A model generated the notes under the pieces. It was not told where the DNA came from and did no database searches. It saw only the letters and a program-made list of their open reading frames with translations. Both the position numbers and the translations under genes were made by a program. A stretch of 64,000 nucleotides of DNA from Auanema rhodensis (Eukaryota; Nematoda; Chromadorea; Rhabditida; Rhabditidae): NCBI GenBank assembly GCA_964057225.1, contig OZ059899.1, positions 19,290,501 to 19,354,500 on the forward strand. Direction: 5' to 3'. Positions 10,736-24,639 of the stretch are shown here, in pieces (the first letter of the stretch is position 1; each line of letters starts with the position of its first letter).

Positions 10736-11439
10736 TGACTTTGAAATTTACGTGAACTTTAATTTATGCTACATAAATGTACACGTGATGTGCACTTGGT
10801 ATGTAAATCGCTTCACGTGAAAGATAAAAAGATGCAGTTTTTAAAATTAGATTCCCCATGTCCATATTAGTCTAAAAACAATTTTTTACTGATATTGGTG
10901 CATGGTAACCATAACTTTGAAATTTACGTGAACTTTAATTTATGCTTATTAAACGTACACGTGGTGTGCACTCGGTATGTAACTCGCTTCACGTGAAAGA
11001 TAAAGAGATGCAGTTATCAAAATTAGATTCCCCATGTCCATATTAGTCTAAAAACAAATTTTTATTGATATTGGTGCATGGTAACCATGACTTTGAATTT
11101 TACGTGAACTTTAATTTATGCTAATTAAACGTACACGTGGTGTGCACTCGGTATGTAACTCGCTTCACGTGAAAGATAAAGAGATGCGGTTTTCAAAATT
11201 AGATTCCCCATGTCCATATTAGTCTAAAAACAAATTTTTATTGATATTGGTGCATGGTAACCATGACTTTGAAATTTACGTGAACTTTAATTTATGCTAA
11301 TTAAACGTACACGTGGTGTGCACTCGGTATGTAACTCGCTTCACGTGTAAGATAAAGAGATGCGGTTTTCAAAATTAGATTCCCCATGTCCATATTAGTC
11401 TAAAAACAAATTTTTATTGATATTGGTGCATGGTAACCA
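10736..11439 (+). repeat. Four-monomer cassette, copy 2
   Basis: Second copy of the 9505-10208 cassette. One private change was seen, AAATCGC at about 10806, where the array reads AACTCGC. The following unit (11440) is a GTGTTG/TTGG/TTTTTA type like the one at 10561. Confidence 0.85.
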
Positions 11440-11615
11440 TGACTTTGAAATTTACGTGAACTTTAATTTATGCTAATTAAACGTACACGTGTTGTGCACT
11501 TGGTATGTAACTCGCTTCACGTGAAAGATAAAGAGATGCGGTTTTTAAAATTAGATTCCCCATGTCCATATTAGTCTAAAAACAATTTTTTACTGATATT
11601 GGTGCAAGGTAACCA

Positions 11616-13020
11616 TGACTTTGAAATTTACGTGAACTTTAATTTATGCTAATTAAACGTACACGTGGTGTGCACTCGGTATGTAACTCGCTTCACGTGA
11701 AAGATAAAGAGATGCGGTTTTCAAAATTAGATTCCCCATGTCCATATTAGTCTAAAAACAAATTTTTTTTGATATTGGTGCATGGTAACCATGATTTTGA
11801 AATTTACGTGAACTTTAATTTATGCTAATTAAATGTACACGTGGTGTGCACTCGGTATGTAACTCGCTTCACGTGAAAGATAAAGAGATGCGGTTTTCAA
11901 AATTAGATTCCCCATTTCCATATTAGTCTAAAAACAAATTTTTATTGATATTGGTGCATGGTAACCATGACTTTGAAATTTACGTGAACTTTAATTTATG
12001 CTAATTAAACGTACACGTGGTGTGCACTCGGTATGTAACTCGCTTCACGTGTAAGATAAAGAGATGCGGTTTTCAAAATTAGATTCCCCATGTCCATATT
12101 AGTCTAAAAACAAATTTTTATTGATATTGGTGCATGGTAACCATGACTTTGAAATTTACGTGAACTTTAATTTATGCTAATTAAACGTACACGTGGTGTG
12201 CACTCGGTATGTAACTCGCTTCACGTGTAAGATAAGGAGATGCGGTTTTCAAAATTAGATTCCCCATGTCCATATTAGTCTAAAAACAAATTTTTATTGA
12301 TATTGGTGCATGGTAACCATGATTTTGAAATTTACGTGAACTTTAATTCATGCTAATTAAATGTACACGTGGTGTGCACTCGGTATGTAACTCGCTTCAC
12401 GTGAAAGATGAAGAGATGCAGTTATCAAAATTAGATTCACCATGTCCATATTAGTCTAAAAACAATTTTTTACTGATATTGGTGCATGGTAACCATGATT
12501 TTGAAATTTACGTGAACTTTAATTTATGCTAATTAAACGTACACGTGATGTGCACTTGGTATGTAACTCGCTTCACGTGAAAGATAAAGAGATGCGGTTT
12601 TTAAAATTAGATTCCCCATGTCCATATTAGTCTAAAAACAATTTTTTACTGATATTGGTGCATGGTAACCATGATTTTGAAATTTACGTGAACTTTAATT
12701 TATGCTAATTAAACGTACACGTGGTGTGCACTCGGTATGTAACTCGCTTCACGTGAAAGATAAAGAGATGCGGTTTTCAAAATAAGATTCCCCATGTCCA
12801 TATTAGTCTAAAAACAATTTTTTATTGATATTGGTGCATGGTAACCATGACTTTGAAATTTACGTGAACTTTAATTTATGCTAATTAAACGTACACGTGG
12901 TGTGCACTCGGTATGTAACTCGCTTCACGTGAAAGATAAAGAGATGCGGTTTTCAAAATTAGATTCCCCATGTCCATATTAGTCTAAAAACAAATTTTTT
13001 TTGATATTGGTGCATGGTAA
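11616..13020 (+). repeat. 16-monomer internal similarity, copy 1
   Basis: Within and just before the 37-monomer block, this stretch resembles 14432-15836 at an offset of 2,816 bp (16 x 176). Shared tags are CAAGG just upstream (11605 and 14421), GATAAGGAG and the ATTCATGCT/GATGAAG/GATTCACC unit. The copies differ at one whole unit (11968 versus 14784, the latter with GTGTACAC and GTGGAAG) and at AAAATAAG (12779) versus AAAATTAG. An older duplication is thus nested in the 37-monomer one. Confidence 0.8.
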
Positions 13021-16000
13021 CCATGATTTTGAAATTTACGTGAACTTTAATTTATGCTAATTAAATGTACACGTGGTGTGCACTCGGTATGTAACTCGCT
13101 TCACGTGAAAGATAAAGAGATGCGGTTTTCAAAATAAGATTCCCCATGTCCATATTAGTCTAAAAACAATTTTTTATTGATATTGGTGCATGGTAACCAT
13201 GACTTTGAAATTTACGTGAACTTTAATTTATGCTAATTAAACGTACACGTGGTGTGCACTCGGTATGTAACTCGCTTCACGTGAAAGATAAAGAGATGCG
13301 GTTTTCAAAATTAGATTCCCCATTTCCATATTAGTCTAAAAACAAATTTTTTTTGATATTGGTGCATGGTAACCATGATTTTGAAATTTACGTGAACTTT
13401 AATTTATGCTAATTAAATGTACACGTGGTGTGCACTCGGTATGTAACTCGCTTCACGTGAAAGATAAAGAGATGCGGTTTTCAAAATTAGATTCCCCATT
13501 TCCATATTAGTCTAAAAACAAATTTTTATTGATATTGGTGCATGGTAACCATGACTTTGAAATTTACGTGAACTTTAATTTATGCTAATTAAACGTACAC
13601 GTGGTGTGCACTCGGTATGTAACTCGCTTCACGTGTAAGATAAAGAGATGCGGTTTTCAAAATTAGATTCCCCATGTCCATATTAGTCTAAAAACAAATT
13701 TTTATTGATATTGGTGCATGGTAACCATGACTTTGAAATTTACGTGAACTTTAATTTATGCTAATTAAACGTACACGTGGTGTGCACTCGGTATGTAACT
13801 CGCTTCACGTGTAAGATAAAGATATGCGGTTTTCAAAATTAGATTCCCCATGTCCATATTAGTCTAAAAACAAATTTTTATTGATATTGGTGCATGGTAA
13901 CCATGATTTTGAAATTTACGTGAACTTTAATTCATGTTAATTAAATGTACACGTGGTGTGCACTCGGTATGTAACTCGCTTCACGTGGAAGATAAAGAGA
14001 TGCAGTTATCAAAATTAGATTCCCCATGTCCATATTAGTCTAAAAACAATTTTTTACTGATATTGGTGCATGGTAACCATGATTTTGAAATTTACGTGAA
14101 CTTTAATTTATGCTAATTAAACGTACACGTGATGTGCACTTGGTATGTAACTCGCTTCACGTGAAAGATAAAGAGATGCGGTTTTTAAAATTAGATTCCC
14201 CATGTCCATATTAGTCTAAAAACAATTTTTTACTGATATTGGTGCATGGTAAACATGATTTTGAAATTTACGTGAACTTTAATTTATGCTAATTAAACGT
14301 ACACGTGATGTGCACTTGGTATGTAACTCGCTTCACGTGAAAGATAAAGAGATGCGGTTTTTAAAATTAGATTCCCCATGTCCATATTAGTCTAAAAACA
14401 ATTTTTTACTGATATTGGTGCAAGGTAACCATGACTTTGAAATTTACGTGAACTTTAATTTATGCTAATTAAACGTACACGTGGTGTGCACTCGGTATGT
14501 AACTCGCTTCACGTGAAAGATAAAGAGATGCGGTTTTCAAAATTAGATTCCCCATGTCCATATTAGTCTAAAAACAAATTTTTTTTGATATTGGTGCATG
14601 GTAACCATGATTTTGAAATTTACGTGAACTTTAATTTATGCTAATTAAATGTACACGTGGTGTGCACTCGGTATGTAACTCGCTTCACGTGAAAGATAAA
14701 GAGATGCGGTTTTCAAAATTAGATTCCCCATTTCCATATTAGTCTAAAAACAAATTTTTATTGATATTGGTGCATGGTAACCATGACTTTGAAATTTACG
14801 TGAACTTTAATTTATGCTAATTAAATGTACACGTGGTGTACACTCGGTATGTAACTCGCTTCACGTGGAAGATAAAGAGATGCGGTTTTCAAAATTAGAT
14901 TCCCCATGTCCATATTAGTCTAAAAACAAATTTTTATTGATATTGGTGCATGGTAACCATGACTTTGAAATTTACGTGAACTTTAATTTATGCTAATTAA
15001 ACGTACACGTGGTGTGCACTCGGTATGTAACTCGCTTCACGTGTAAGATAAGGAGATGCGGTTTTCAAAATTAGATTCCCCATGTCCATATTAGTCTAAA
15101 AACAAATTTTTATTGATATTGGTGCATGGTAACCATGATTTTGAAATTTACGTGAACTTTAATTCATGCTAATTAAATGTACACGTGGTGTGCACTCGGT
15201 ATGTAACTCGCTTCACGTGAAAGATGAAGAGATGCAGTTATCAAAATTAGATTCACCATGTCCATATTAGTCTAAAAACAATTTTTTACTGATATTGGTG
15301 CATGGTAACCATGATTTTGAAATTTACGTGAACTTTAATTTATGCTAATTAAACGTACACGTGATGTGCACTTGGTATGTAACTCGCTTCACGTGAAAGA
15401 TAAAGAGATGCGGTTTTTAAAATTAGATTCCCCATGTCCATATTAGTCTAAAAACAATTTTTTACTGATATTGGTGCATGGTAACCATGATTTTGAAATT
15501 TACGTGAACTTTAATTTATGCTAATTAAACGTACACGTGGTGTGCACTCGGTATGTAACTCGCTTCACGTGAAAGATAAAGAGATGCGGTTTTCAAAATT
15601 AGATTCCCCATGTCCATATTAGTCTAAAAACAATTTTTTATTGATATTGGTGCATGGTAACCATGAGTTTGAAATTTACGTGAACTTTAATTTATGCTAA
15701 TTAAACGTACACGTGGTGTGCACTCGGTATGTAACTCGCTTCACGTGAAAGATAAAGAGATGCGGTTTTCAAAATTAGATTCCCCATGTCCATATTAGTC
15801 TAAAAACAAATTTTTTTTGATATTGGTGCATGGTAACCATGATTTTGAAATTTACGTGAACTTTAATTTATGCTAATTAAATGTACACGTGGTGTGCACT
15901 CGGTATGTAACTCGCTTCACGTGAAAGATAAAGAGATGCGGTTTTCAAAATTAGATTCCCCATTTCCATATTAGTCTAAAAACAAATTTTTATTGATATT

Positions 16001-17515
16001 GGTGCATGGTAACCATGACTTTGAAATTTACGTGAACTTTAATTTATGCTAATTAAACGTACACGTGGTGTGCACTCGGTATGTAACTCGCTTCACGTGT
16101 AAGATAAAGAGATGCGGTTTTCAAAATTAGATTCCCCATGTCCATATTAGTCTAAAAACAAATTTTTATTGATATTGGTGCATGGTAACCATGACTTTGA
16201 AATTTACGTGAACTTTAATTTATGCTAATTAAACGTACACGTGGTGTGCACTCGGTATGTAACTCGCTTCACGTGTAAGATAAAGATATGCGGTTTTCAA
16301 AATTAGATTCCCCATGTCCATATTAGTCTAAAAACAAATTTTTATTGATATTGGTGCATGGTAACCATGATTTTGAAATTTACGTGAACTTTAATTCATG
16401 TTAATTAAATGTACACGTGGTGTGCACTCGGTATGTAACTCGCTTCACGTGGAAGATAAAGAGATGCAGTTATCAAAATTAGATTCCCCATGTCCATATT
16501 AGTCTAAAAACAATTTTTTACTGATATTGGTGCATGGTAACCATGATTTTGAAATTTACGTGAACTTTAATTTATGCTAATTAAACGTACACGTGATGTG
16601 CACTTGGTATGTAACTCGCTTCACGTGAAAGATAAAGAGATGCGGTTTTTAAAACTAGATTCCCCATGTCCATATTAGTCTAAAAACAATTTTTTACTGA
16701 TATTGGTGCATGGTAAACATGATTTTGAAATTTACGTGAACTTTAATTTATGCTAATTAAACGTACACGTGGTGTGCACTCGGTATGTAACTCGCTTCAC
16801 GTGAAAGATAAAGAGATGCGGTTTTCAAAATTAGATTCCCCATGTCCATATTAGTCTAAAAACAAATTTTTATTGATATTGGTGCATGGTAACCATGACT
16901 TTGAAATTTACGTGAACTTTAATTTATGCTAATTAAACGTACACGTGGTGTGCACTCGGTATGTAACTCGCTTCACGTGAAAGATAAAGAGATGCGGTTT
17001 TCAAAATTAGATTCCCCATGTCTATATTAGTCTAAAAACAAATTTTTTTTGATATTGGTGCATGGTAACCATGATTTTGAAAATTACGTGAACTTTAATT
17101 TATGCTAATTAAACGTACACGTGGTGTGCACTCGGTATGTAACTCGCTTCACGTGAAAGATAAAGAGATGCGGTTTTCAAAATTAGATTCCCCATTTCCA
17201 TATTAGTCTAAAAACAAATTTTTATTGATATTGGTGCATGGTAACCATGACTTTGAAATTTACGTGAACTTTAATTTATGCTAATTAAACGTACACGTGG
17301 TGTGCACTCGGTATGTAACTCGCTTCACGTGTAAGATAAAGAGATGCGGTTTTCAAAATTAGATTCCCCATGTCCATATTAGTCTAAAAACAAATTTTTA
17401 TTGATATTGGTGCATGGTAACCATGACTTTGAAATTTACGTGAACTTTAATTTATGCTAATTAAACGTACACGTGGTGTGCACTCGGTATGTAACTCGCT
17501 TCACGTGTAAGATAA
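11930..17515 (+). repeat. 37-monomer-offset duplication, copy 1 (about 5.6 kb)
   Basis: About 32 monomers repeated at 18442-24027, exactly 6,512 bp (37 x 176) downstream. Shared rare tags are GATAAGGAG (12232 and 15048), AAAATAAGATT (12779 and 13131), GGTAAAC (about 14250), CAAGG (14421), GTGTACAC (about 14837), CATGAGTTT (15662) and AAAACTAG (16651). The left edge lies before 11968, because the unit at 11792 has CATTTCC while its counterpart has CATGTCC. The right edge lies near monomer position 96 of the unit at 17424 (GAGATG versus GATATG). Confidence 0.92.
14432..15836 (+). repeat. 16-monomer internal similarity, copy 2
   Basis: Counterpart of 11616-13020. It carries the GTGTACAC tag at about 14837 and CATGAGTTT at 15662, neither of which is in the first copy. 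Both tags are shared with the 37-monomer partner block (about 21349 and 22174), so they arose before the larger duplication. Confidence 0.8.
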
Positions 17516-18441
17516 AGAGATGCGGTTTTCAAAATTAGATTCCCCATGTCCATATTAGTCTAAAAACAAATTTTTATTGATATTGGTGCATGGTAACCAT
17601 GACTTTGAAATTTACGTGAACTTTAATTTATGCTAATTAAACGTACACGTGTTGTGCACTTGGTATGTAACTCGCTTCACGTGAAAGATAAAGAGATGCG
17701 GTTTTTAAAATTAGATTCCCCATGTCCATATTAGTCTAAAAACAATTTTTTACTGATATTGGTGCATGGTAACCATGATTTTGAATTTTACGTGAACTTT
17801 AATTCATGCTAATTAAATGTACACGTGGTGTGCACTCGGTATGTAACTCGCTTCACGTGAAAGATAAAGAGATGCAGTTATCAAAATTAGATTCACCATG
17901 TCCATATTAGTCTAAAAACAATTTTTTACTGATATTGGTGCATGGTAACCATGATTTTGAAATTTACGTGAACTTTAATTTATGCTAATTAAACGTACAC
18001 GTGATGTGCACTTGGTATGTAACTCGCTTCACGTGAAAGATAAAGAGATGCGGTTTTTAAAATTAGATTCCCCATGTCCATATTAGTCTAAAAACAATTT
18101 TTTACTGATATTGGTGCATGGTAACCATGACTTTGAAATTTACGTGAACTTTAATTTATGCTAATTAAACGTACACGTGGTGTGCACTCGGTATGTAACT
18201 CGCTTCACGTGTAAGATAAAGAGATGCGGTTTTCAAAATTAGATTCCCCATGTCCATATTAGTCTAAAAACAAATTTTTATTGATATTGGTGCATGGTAA
18301 CCATGACTTTGAAATTTACGTGAACTTTAATTTATGCTAATTAAACGTACACGTGGTGTGCACTCGGTATGTAACTCGCTTCACGTGTAAGATAAAGAGA
18401 TGCGGTTTTCAAAATTAGATTCCCCATGTCCATATTAGTCT

Positions 18442-21400
18442 AAAAACAAATTTTTATTGATATTGGTGCATGGTAACCATGACTTTGAAATTTACGTGAA
18501 CTTTAATTTATGCTAATTAAACGTACACGTGGTGTGCACTCGGTATGTAACTCGCTTCACGTGTAAGATAAAGAGATGCGGTTTTCAAAATTAGATTCCC
18601 CATGTCCATATTAGTCTAAAAACAAATTTTTATTGATATTGGTGCATGGTAACCATGACTTTGAAATTTACGTGAACTTTAATTTATGCTAATTAAACGT
18701 ACACGTGGTGTGCACTCGGTATGTAACTCGCTTCACGTGTAAGATAAGGAGATGCGGTTTTCAAAATTAGATTCCCCATGTCCATATTAGTCTAAAAACA
18801 AATTTTTATTGATATTGGTGCATGGTAACCATGATTTTGAAATTTACGTGAACTTTAATTCATGCTAATTAAATGTACACGTGGTGTGCACTCGGTATGT
18901 AACTCGCTTCACGTGAAAGATGAAGAGATGCAGTTATCAAAATTAGATTCACCATGTCCATATTAGTCTAAAAACAATTTTTTACTGATATTGGTGCATG
19001 GTAACCATGATTTTGAAATTTACGTGAACTTTAATTTATGCTAATTAAACGTACACGTGATGTGCACTTGGTATGTAACTCGCTTCACGTGAAAGATAAA
19101 GAGATGCGGTTTTTAAAATTAGATTCCCCATGTCCATATTAGTCTAAAAACAATTTTTTACTGATATTGGTGCATGGTAACCATGATTTTGAAATTTACG
19201 TGAACTTTAATTTATGCTAATTAAACGTACACGTGGTGTGCACTCGGTATGTAACTCGCTTCACGTGAAAGATAAAGAGATGCGGTTTTCAAAATAAGAT
19301 TCCCCATGTCCATATTAGTCTAAAAACAATTTTTTATTGATATTGGTGCATGGTAACCATGACTTTGAAATTTACGTGAACTTTAATTTATGCTAATTAA
19401 ACGTACACGTGGTGTGCACTCGGTATGTAACTCGCTTCACGTGAAAGATAAAGAGATGCGGTTTTCAAAATTAGATTCCCCATGTCCATATTAGTCTAAA
19501 AACAAATTTTTTTTGATATTGGTGCATGGTAACCATGATTTTGAAATTTACGTGAACTTTAATTTATGCTAATTAAATGTACACGTGGTGTGCACTCGGT
19601 ATGTAACTCGCTTCACGTGAAAGATAAAGAGATGCGGTTTTCAAAATAAGATTCCCCATGTCCATATTAGTCTAAAAACAATTTTTTATTGATATTGGTG
19701 CATGGTAACCATGACTTTGAAATTTACGTGAACTTTAATTTATGCTAATTAAACGTACACGTGGTGTGCACTCGGTATGTAACTCGCTTCACGTGAAAGA
19801 TAAAGAGATGCGGTTTTCAAAATTAGATTCCCCATTTCCATATTAGTCTAAAAACAAATTTTTTTTGATATTGGTGCATGGTAACCATGATTTTGAAATT
19901 TACGTGAACTTTAATTTATGCTAATTAAATGTACACGTGGTGTGCACTCGGTATGTAACTCGCTTCACGTGAAAGATAAAGAGATGCGGTTTTCAAAATT
20001 AGATTCCCCATTTCCATATTAGTCTAAAAACAAATTTTTATTGATATTGGTGCATGGTAACCATGACTTTGAAATTTACGTGAACTTTAATTTATGCTAA
20101 TTAAACGTACACGTGGTGTGCACTCGGTATGTAACTCGCTTCACGTGTAAGATAAAGAGATGCGGTTTTCAAAATTAGATTCCCCATGTCCATATTAGTC
20201 TAAAAACAAATTTTTATTGATATTGGTGCATGGTAACCATGACTTTGAAATTTACGTGAACTTTAATTTATGCTAATTAAACGTACACGTGGTGTGCACT
20301 CGGTATGTAACTCGCTTCACGTGTAAGATAAAGATATGCGGTTTTCAAAATTAGATTCCCCATGTCCATATTAGTCTAAAAACAAATTTTTATTGATATT
20401 GGTGCATGGTAACCATGATTTTGAAATTTACGTGAACTTTAATTCATGTTAATTAAATGTACACGTGGTGTGCACTCGGTATGTAACTCGCTTCACGTGG
20501 AAGATAAAGAGATGCAGTTATCAAAATTAGATTCCCCATGTCCATATTAGTCTAAAAACAATTTTTTACTGATATTGGTGCATGGTAACCATGATTTTGA
20601 AATTTACGTGAACTTTAATTTATGCTAATTAAACGTACACGTGATGTGCACTTGGTATGTAACTCGCTTCACGTGAAAGATAAAGAGATGCGGTTTTTAA
20701 AATTAGATTCCCCATGTCCATATTAGTCTAAAAACAATTTTTTACTGATATTGGTGCATGGTAAACATGATTTTGAAATTTACGTGAACTTTAATTTATG
20801 CTAATTAAACGTACACGTGATGTGCACTTGGTATGTAACTCGCTTCACGTGAAAGATAAAGAGATGCGGTTTTTAAAATTAGATTCCCCATGTCCATATT
20901 AGTCTAAAAACAATTTTTTACTGATATTGGTGCAAGGTAACCATGACTTTGAAATTTACGTGAACTTTAATTTATGCTAATTAAACGTACACGTGGTGTG
21001 CACTCGGTATGTAACTCGCTTCACGTGAAAGATAAAGAGATGCGGTTTTCAAAATTAGATTCCCCATGTCCATATTAGTCTAAAAACAAATTTTTTTTGA
21101 TATTGGTGCATGGTAACCATGATTTTGAAATTTACGTGAACTTTAATTTATGCTAATTAAATGTACACGTGGTGTGCACTCGGTATGTAACTCGCTTCAC
21201 GTGAAAGATAAAGAGATGCGGTTTTCAAAATTAGATTCCCCATTTCCATATTAGTCTAAAAACAAATTTTTATTGATATTGGTGCATGGTAACCATGACT
21301 TTGAAATTTACGTGAACTTTAATTTATGCTAATTAAATGTACACGTGGTGTACACTCGGTATGTAACTCGCTTCACGTGGAAGATAAAGAGATGCGGTTT

Positions 21401-24027
21401 TCAAAATTAGATTCCCCATGTCCATATTAGTCTAAAAACAAATTTTTATTGATATTGGTGCATGGTAACCATGACTTTGAAATTTACGTGAACTTTAATT
21501 TATGCTAATTAAACGTACACGTGGTGTGCACTCGGTATGTAACTCGCTTCACGTGTAAGATAAGGAGATGCGGTTTTCAAAATTAGATTCCCCATGTCCA
21601 TATTAGTCTAAAAACAAATTTTTATTGATATTGGTGCATGGTAACCATGATTTTGAAATTTACGTGAACTTTAATTCATGCTAATTAAATGTACACGTGG
21701 TGTGCACTCGGTATGTAACTCGCTTCACGTGAAAGATGAAGAGATGCAGTTATCAAAATTAGATTCACCATGTCCATATTAGTCTAAAAACAATTTTTTA
21801 CTGATATTGGTGCATGGTAACCATGATTTTGAAATTTACGTGAACTTTAATTTATGCTAATTAAACGTACACGTGATGTGCACTTGGTATGTAACTCGCT
21901 TCACGTGAAAGATAAAGAGATGCGGTTTTTAAAATTAGATTCCCCATGTCCATATTAGTCTAAAAACAATTTTTTACTGATATTGGTGCATGGTAACCAT
22001 GATTTTGAAATTTACGTGAACTTTAATTTATGCTAATTAAACGTACACGTGGTGTGCACTCGGTATGTAACTCGCTTCACGTGAAAGATAAAGAGATGCG
22101 GTTTTCAAAATTAGATTCCCCATGTCCATATTAGTCTAAAAACAATTTTTTATTGATATTGGTGCATGGTAACCATGAGTTTGAAATTTACGTGAACTTT
22201 AATTTATGCTAATTAAACGTACACGTGGTGTGCACTCGGTATGTAACTCGCTTCACGTGAAAGATAAAGAGATGCGGTTTTCAAAATTAGATTCCCCATG
22301 TCCATATTAGTCTAAAAACAAATTTTTTTTGATATTGGTGCATGGTAACCATGATTTTGAAATTTACGTGAACTTTAATTTATGCTAATTAAATGTACAC
22401 GTGGTGTGCACTCGGTATGTAACTCGCTTCACGTGAAAGATAAAGAGATGCGGTTTTCAAAATTAGATTCCCCATTTCCATATTAGTCTAAAAACAAATT
22501 TTTATTGATATTGGTGCATGGTAACCATGACTTTGAAATTTACGTGAACTTTAATTTATGCTAATTAAACGTACACGTGGTGTGCACTCGGTATGTAACT
22601 CGCTTCACGTGTAAGATAAAGAGATGCGGTTTTCAAAATTAGATTCCCCATGTCCATATTAGTCTAAAAACAAATTTTTATTGATATTGGTGCATGGTAA
22701 CCATGACTTTGAAATTTACGTGAACTTTAATTTATGCTAATTAAACGTACACGTGGTGTGCACTCGGTATGTAACTCGCTTCACGTGTAAGATAAAGATA
22801 TGCGGTTTTCAAAATTAGATTCCCCATGTCCATATTAGTCTAAAAACAAATTTTTATTGATATTGGTGCATGGTAACCATGATTTTGAAATTTACGTGAA
22901 CTTTAATTCATGTTAATTAAATGTACACGTGGTGTGCACTCGGTATGTAACTCGCTTCACGTGGAAGATAAAGAGATGCAGTTATCAAAATTAGATTCCC
23001 CATGTCCATATTAGTCTAAAAACAATTTTTTACTGATATTGGTGCATGGTAACCATGATTTTGAAATTTACGTGAACTTTAATTTATGCTAATTAAACGT
23101 ACACGTGATGTGCACTTGGTATGTAACTCGCTTCACGTGAAAGATAAAGAGATGCGGTTTTTAAAACTAGATTCCCCATGTCCATATTAGTCTAAAAACA
23201 ATTTTTTACTGATATTGGTGCATGGTAAACATGATTTTGAAATTTACGTGAACTTTAATTTATGCTAATTAAACGTACACGTGGTGTGCACTCGGTATGT
23301 AACTCGCTTCACGTGAAAGATAAAGAGATGCGGTTTTCAAACTTAGATTCCCCATGTCCATATTAGTCTAAAAACAAATTTTTATTGATATTGGTGCATG
23401 GTAACCATGACTTTGAAATTTACGTGAACTTTAATTTATGCTAATTAAACGTACACGTGGTGTGCACTCGGTATGTAACTCGCTTCACGTGAAAGATAAA
23501 GAGATGCGGTTTTCAAAATTAGATTCCCCATGTCTATATTAGTCTAAAAACAAATTTTTTTTGATATTGGTGCATGGTAACCATGATTTTGAAAATTACG
23601 TGAACTTTAATTTATGCTAATTAAACGTACACGTGGTGTGCACTCGGTATGTAACTCGCTTCACGTGAAAGATAAAGAGATGCGGTTTTCAAAATTAGAT
23701 TCCCCATTTCCATATTAGTCTAAAAACAAATTTTTATTGATATTGGTGCATGGTAACCATGACTTTGAAATTTACGTGAACTTTAATTTATGCTAATTAA
23801 ACGTACACGTGGTGTGCACTCGGTAAGTAACTCGCTTCACGTGTAAGATAAAGAGATGCGGTTTTCAAAATTAGATTCCCCATGTCCATATTAGTCTAAA
23901 AACAAATTTTTATTGATATTGGTGCATGGTAACCATGACTTTGAAATTTACGTGAACTTTAATTTATGCTAATTAAACGTACACGTGGTGTGCACTCGGT
24001 ATGTAACTCGCTTCACGTGTAAGATAA
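18442..24027 (+). repeat. 37-monomer-offset duplication, copy 2
   Basis: Second copy of 11930-17515 with matching tags: GATAAGGAG (18744 and 21560), AAAATAAG (19291 and 19643), GGTAAAC (20762), CAAGG (20933), GTGTACAC (about 21349), CATGAGTTT (22174) and AAAACTAG (23163). Private changes seen near its right end are CAAACTTAG (23342) and GGTAAGTAAC (23826). Its right third overlaps the later 12-monomer tandem duplication. Confidence 0.92.
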
Positions 24028-24547
24028 AGATATGCGGTTTTCTAAATTAGATTCCCCATGTCCATATTAGTCTAAAAACAAATTTTTATTGATATTGGTG
24101 CATGGTAACCATGATTTTGAAATTTACGTGAACTTTAATTTATGCTAATTAAACGTACACGTGGTGTGCACTCGGTATGTAACTCGCTTCACGTGAAAGA
24201 TAAAGATATGCGGTTTTCAAAATTAGATTCCCCATGTCCATATTAGTCTAAAAACAAATTTTTATTGATATTGGTGCATGGTAACCATGATTTTGAAATT
24301 TACGTGAACTTTAATTTATGCTAATTAAACGTACACGTGGTGTGCACTCGGTATGTAACTTGCTTCACGTGAAAGATAAAGAGATGCGGTTTTCAAAATT
24401 AGATTCCCCATGTCCATATTAGTCTAAAAACAATTTTTTACTGATATTGGTGCATGGTAACCATGATTTTGAAATTTACGTGAACTTTAATTTATGCTAA
24501 TTAAACGTACACGTGATGTGCACTTGGTATGTAACTCGCTTCACGTG
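22436..24547 (+). repeat. 12-monomer tandem duplication, copy 1
   Basis: A 2,112-bp (12 x 176) segment repeated immediately downstream. Edges are known to about 25 bp from the hybrid monomer at 24464. Contents in order: GTGTAAG; GTGTAAG with GATATG; ATTCATGTTAATT; GTGATG with AAAACTAG; a unit preceded by GGTAAAC; GTCTAT; GAAAATT with CATTTCC; GTGTAAG; GTGTAAG with GATATG; a GATATG unit; and an ACTTGC unit. I saw only four differences between copies, at 23342, 23826, 24043 and 25751, each a private change in one copy, so the event is recent. Confidence 0.93.
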
Positions 24548-24639
24548 AAAGATAAAGAGATGCGGTTTTCAAAATTAGATTCCCCATTTCCATATTAGTC
24601 TAAAAACAAATTTTTATTGATATTGGTGCATGGTAACCA
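24464..24639 (+). repeat. Hybrid junction monomer of the 12-monomer duplication
   Basis: The left part (GTGATG, CTTGG) matches the unit at 26576. The right part (TTTTCAAAATTAG, CATTTCC, CAAATTTTTATTG) matches the unit at 22352. The switch lies between 24525 and 24570. This is the expected junction of a tandem duplication made by unequal exchange between two units 12 monomers apart, in register within the monomer. Confidence 0.9.

Noticed and set aside
9681-12142. Full 7-monomer tandem duplication at 9.7-12.1 kb
   Set aside because: Only four units (9505-10208 and 10736-11439) match at this spacing; the next units differ in type, so I report the four-monomer cassette instead.
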